A stretch of 64,000 nucleotides of DNA from an uncultured Stenotrophomonas sp. Lineage in GTDB: Bacteria > Pseudomonadota > Gammaproteobacteria > Xanthomonadales > Xanthomonadaceae. Position numbers and translations under genes: made by a program. Below the pieces are notes generated by a model. That model searched no databases. It worked only from the letters and a program-made list of their open reading frames with translations, and was not told the DNA's origin. Of this stretch, positions 63,883-64,000 are shown one piece after another. The number at the start of each line of letters is the position of its first letter. Position 1 is the stretch's first letter. The stretch spans positions 744,001-808,000 of the forward strand of contig NZ_CAJYVQ010000002.1 in NCBI RefSeq assembly GCF_913778665.1. Direction: 5' to 3'.

Positions 63883-64000
63883 GCGGCAACTCCTGGTGCG
63901 TCACGTTCGGCGTCGGCGGCATAGGCAGCAGCGCCCAGCAGCCCGGCGTGGGGATGCATCACGGCCAGCGAGGGAACCCGCGCCATGATTGAAGAGAACC
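63879..64000 (-). CDS. glk: glucokinase, C-terminal end (cut by the window edge)
   Basis: Only the last 39 residues are visible (FSSIMARVPSLAVMHPHAGL, then Leu-Gly-Ala-Ala-Ala-Tyr-Ala). The HPHAGLLGAAAYA stretch matches the end of bacterial glucokinases, which phosphorylate glucose with ATP. The stop overlaps the pgl start. The order glk-pgl-edd-eda is the known Xanthomonas/Pseudomonas-type Entner-Doudoroff cluster; zwf would be expected upstream, outside the window. Confidence 0.85.
   Translation of the reverse strand, partial: FSSIMARVPSLAVMHPHAGLLGAAAYAADAERDAPGVAA

Overview
The window reads as a chromosomal segment of a high-GC gammaproteobacterium of the Xanthomonadaceae, most likely the Stenotrophomonas maltophilia group. 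Three things point there: the gene orders (rlmE-ftsH-folP-miaA-hfq-hflX, lexA-recA-recX-alaS-csrA-tRNA-Ser, folK-panBC-panD-pgi, glk-pgl-edd-eda), an exact Xanthomonadaceae-type LexA operator (TTAG-N6-TACTA), and many short intergenic palindromes with a GTAG head (SMAG-type REPs). The gene content is mostly core chromosome. I see no prophage, integrase, insertion sequence or CRISPR array.

Layout. 1-10.3 kb: yhbY and rlmE diverge; ftsH, a small membrane protein, folP-miaA-hfq-hflX, a PncC/CinA-type amidase and ubiB follow on the plus strand. 10.4-16.3 kb: the SOS and translation block lexA, recA, recX, alaS, csrA, tRNA-Ser(GCU). 16.3-31.6 kb: a DUF4189 protein, a TonB receptor behind a Zur-like box, the long helicase Lhr, an isolated aceE, and a phospholipase C translationally coupled to a TonB receptor behind a Pho-box-like repeat. 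31.6-37.1 kb: a two-gene c-type cytochrome operon, a lipoprotein hydrolase, an MFS carrier, and a scar where two broken genes are joined. 37.1-44.9 kb: pirin with a divergent LysR regulator, three tandem tRNA-Arg(ACG), a hydrolase overlapping thiD, DUF1275, a lipoprotein overlapping a PIN-PhoH protein, and the peroxiredoxin bcp. 44.9-55.1 kb: gcvR and dapA diverge, then a short BamC-like lipoprotein, fdxA, a sugar porter, tRNA-Glu(CUC), pcnB and the folate/pantothenate genes folK, panB, panC, panD, pgi. 55.3-64 kb: a RegBA-type redox two-component pair, ispG with a PAP2 phosphatase, a GacA-like regulator, and the Entner-Doudoroff genes eda, edd, pgl, glk on the minus strand.

The most unusual material is not protein-coding. 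Two loci 35 kb apart (3875-4423 and 38886-39412) carry the same roughly 530-550 bp composite element. It is bounded by inverted 22-23 bp ends and built as two inverted half-modules, each with a CAACAG-type tract or its remnant, a long-stem hairpin, a spacer and a SMAG palindrome, around a shared 36 bp centre. The hairpins belong to a family with at least six copies here. The loop is conserved, while the 22-28 bp stems differ from copy to copy but remain self-complementary. A second family of long perfect hairpins sits at gene ends (35.2, 41.6, 53.1 kb).

Regulatory links visible in sequence: LexA autoregulation with a predicted leaderless lexA mRNA, Zur-like and Pho-like boxes at two receptor genes, a palindrome over the csrA -35 box, and a GacA-like regulator in the same window as CsrA. 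All functional statements rest on motif recognition and gene order, with no database search.
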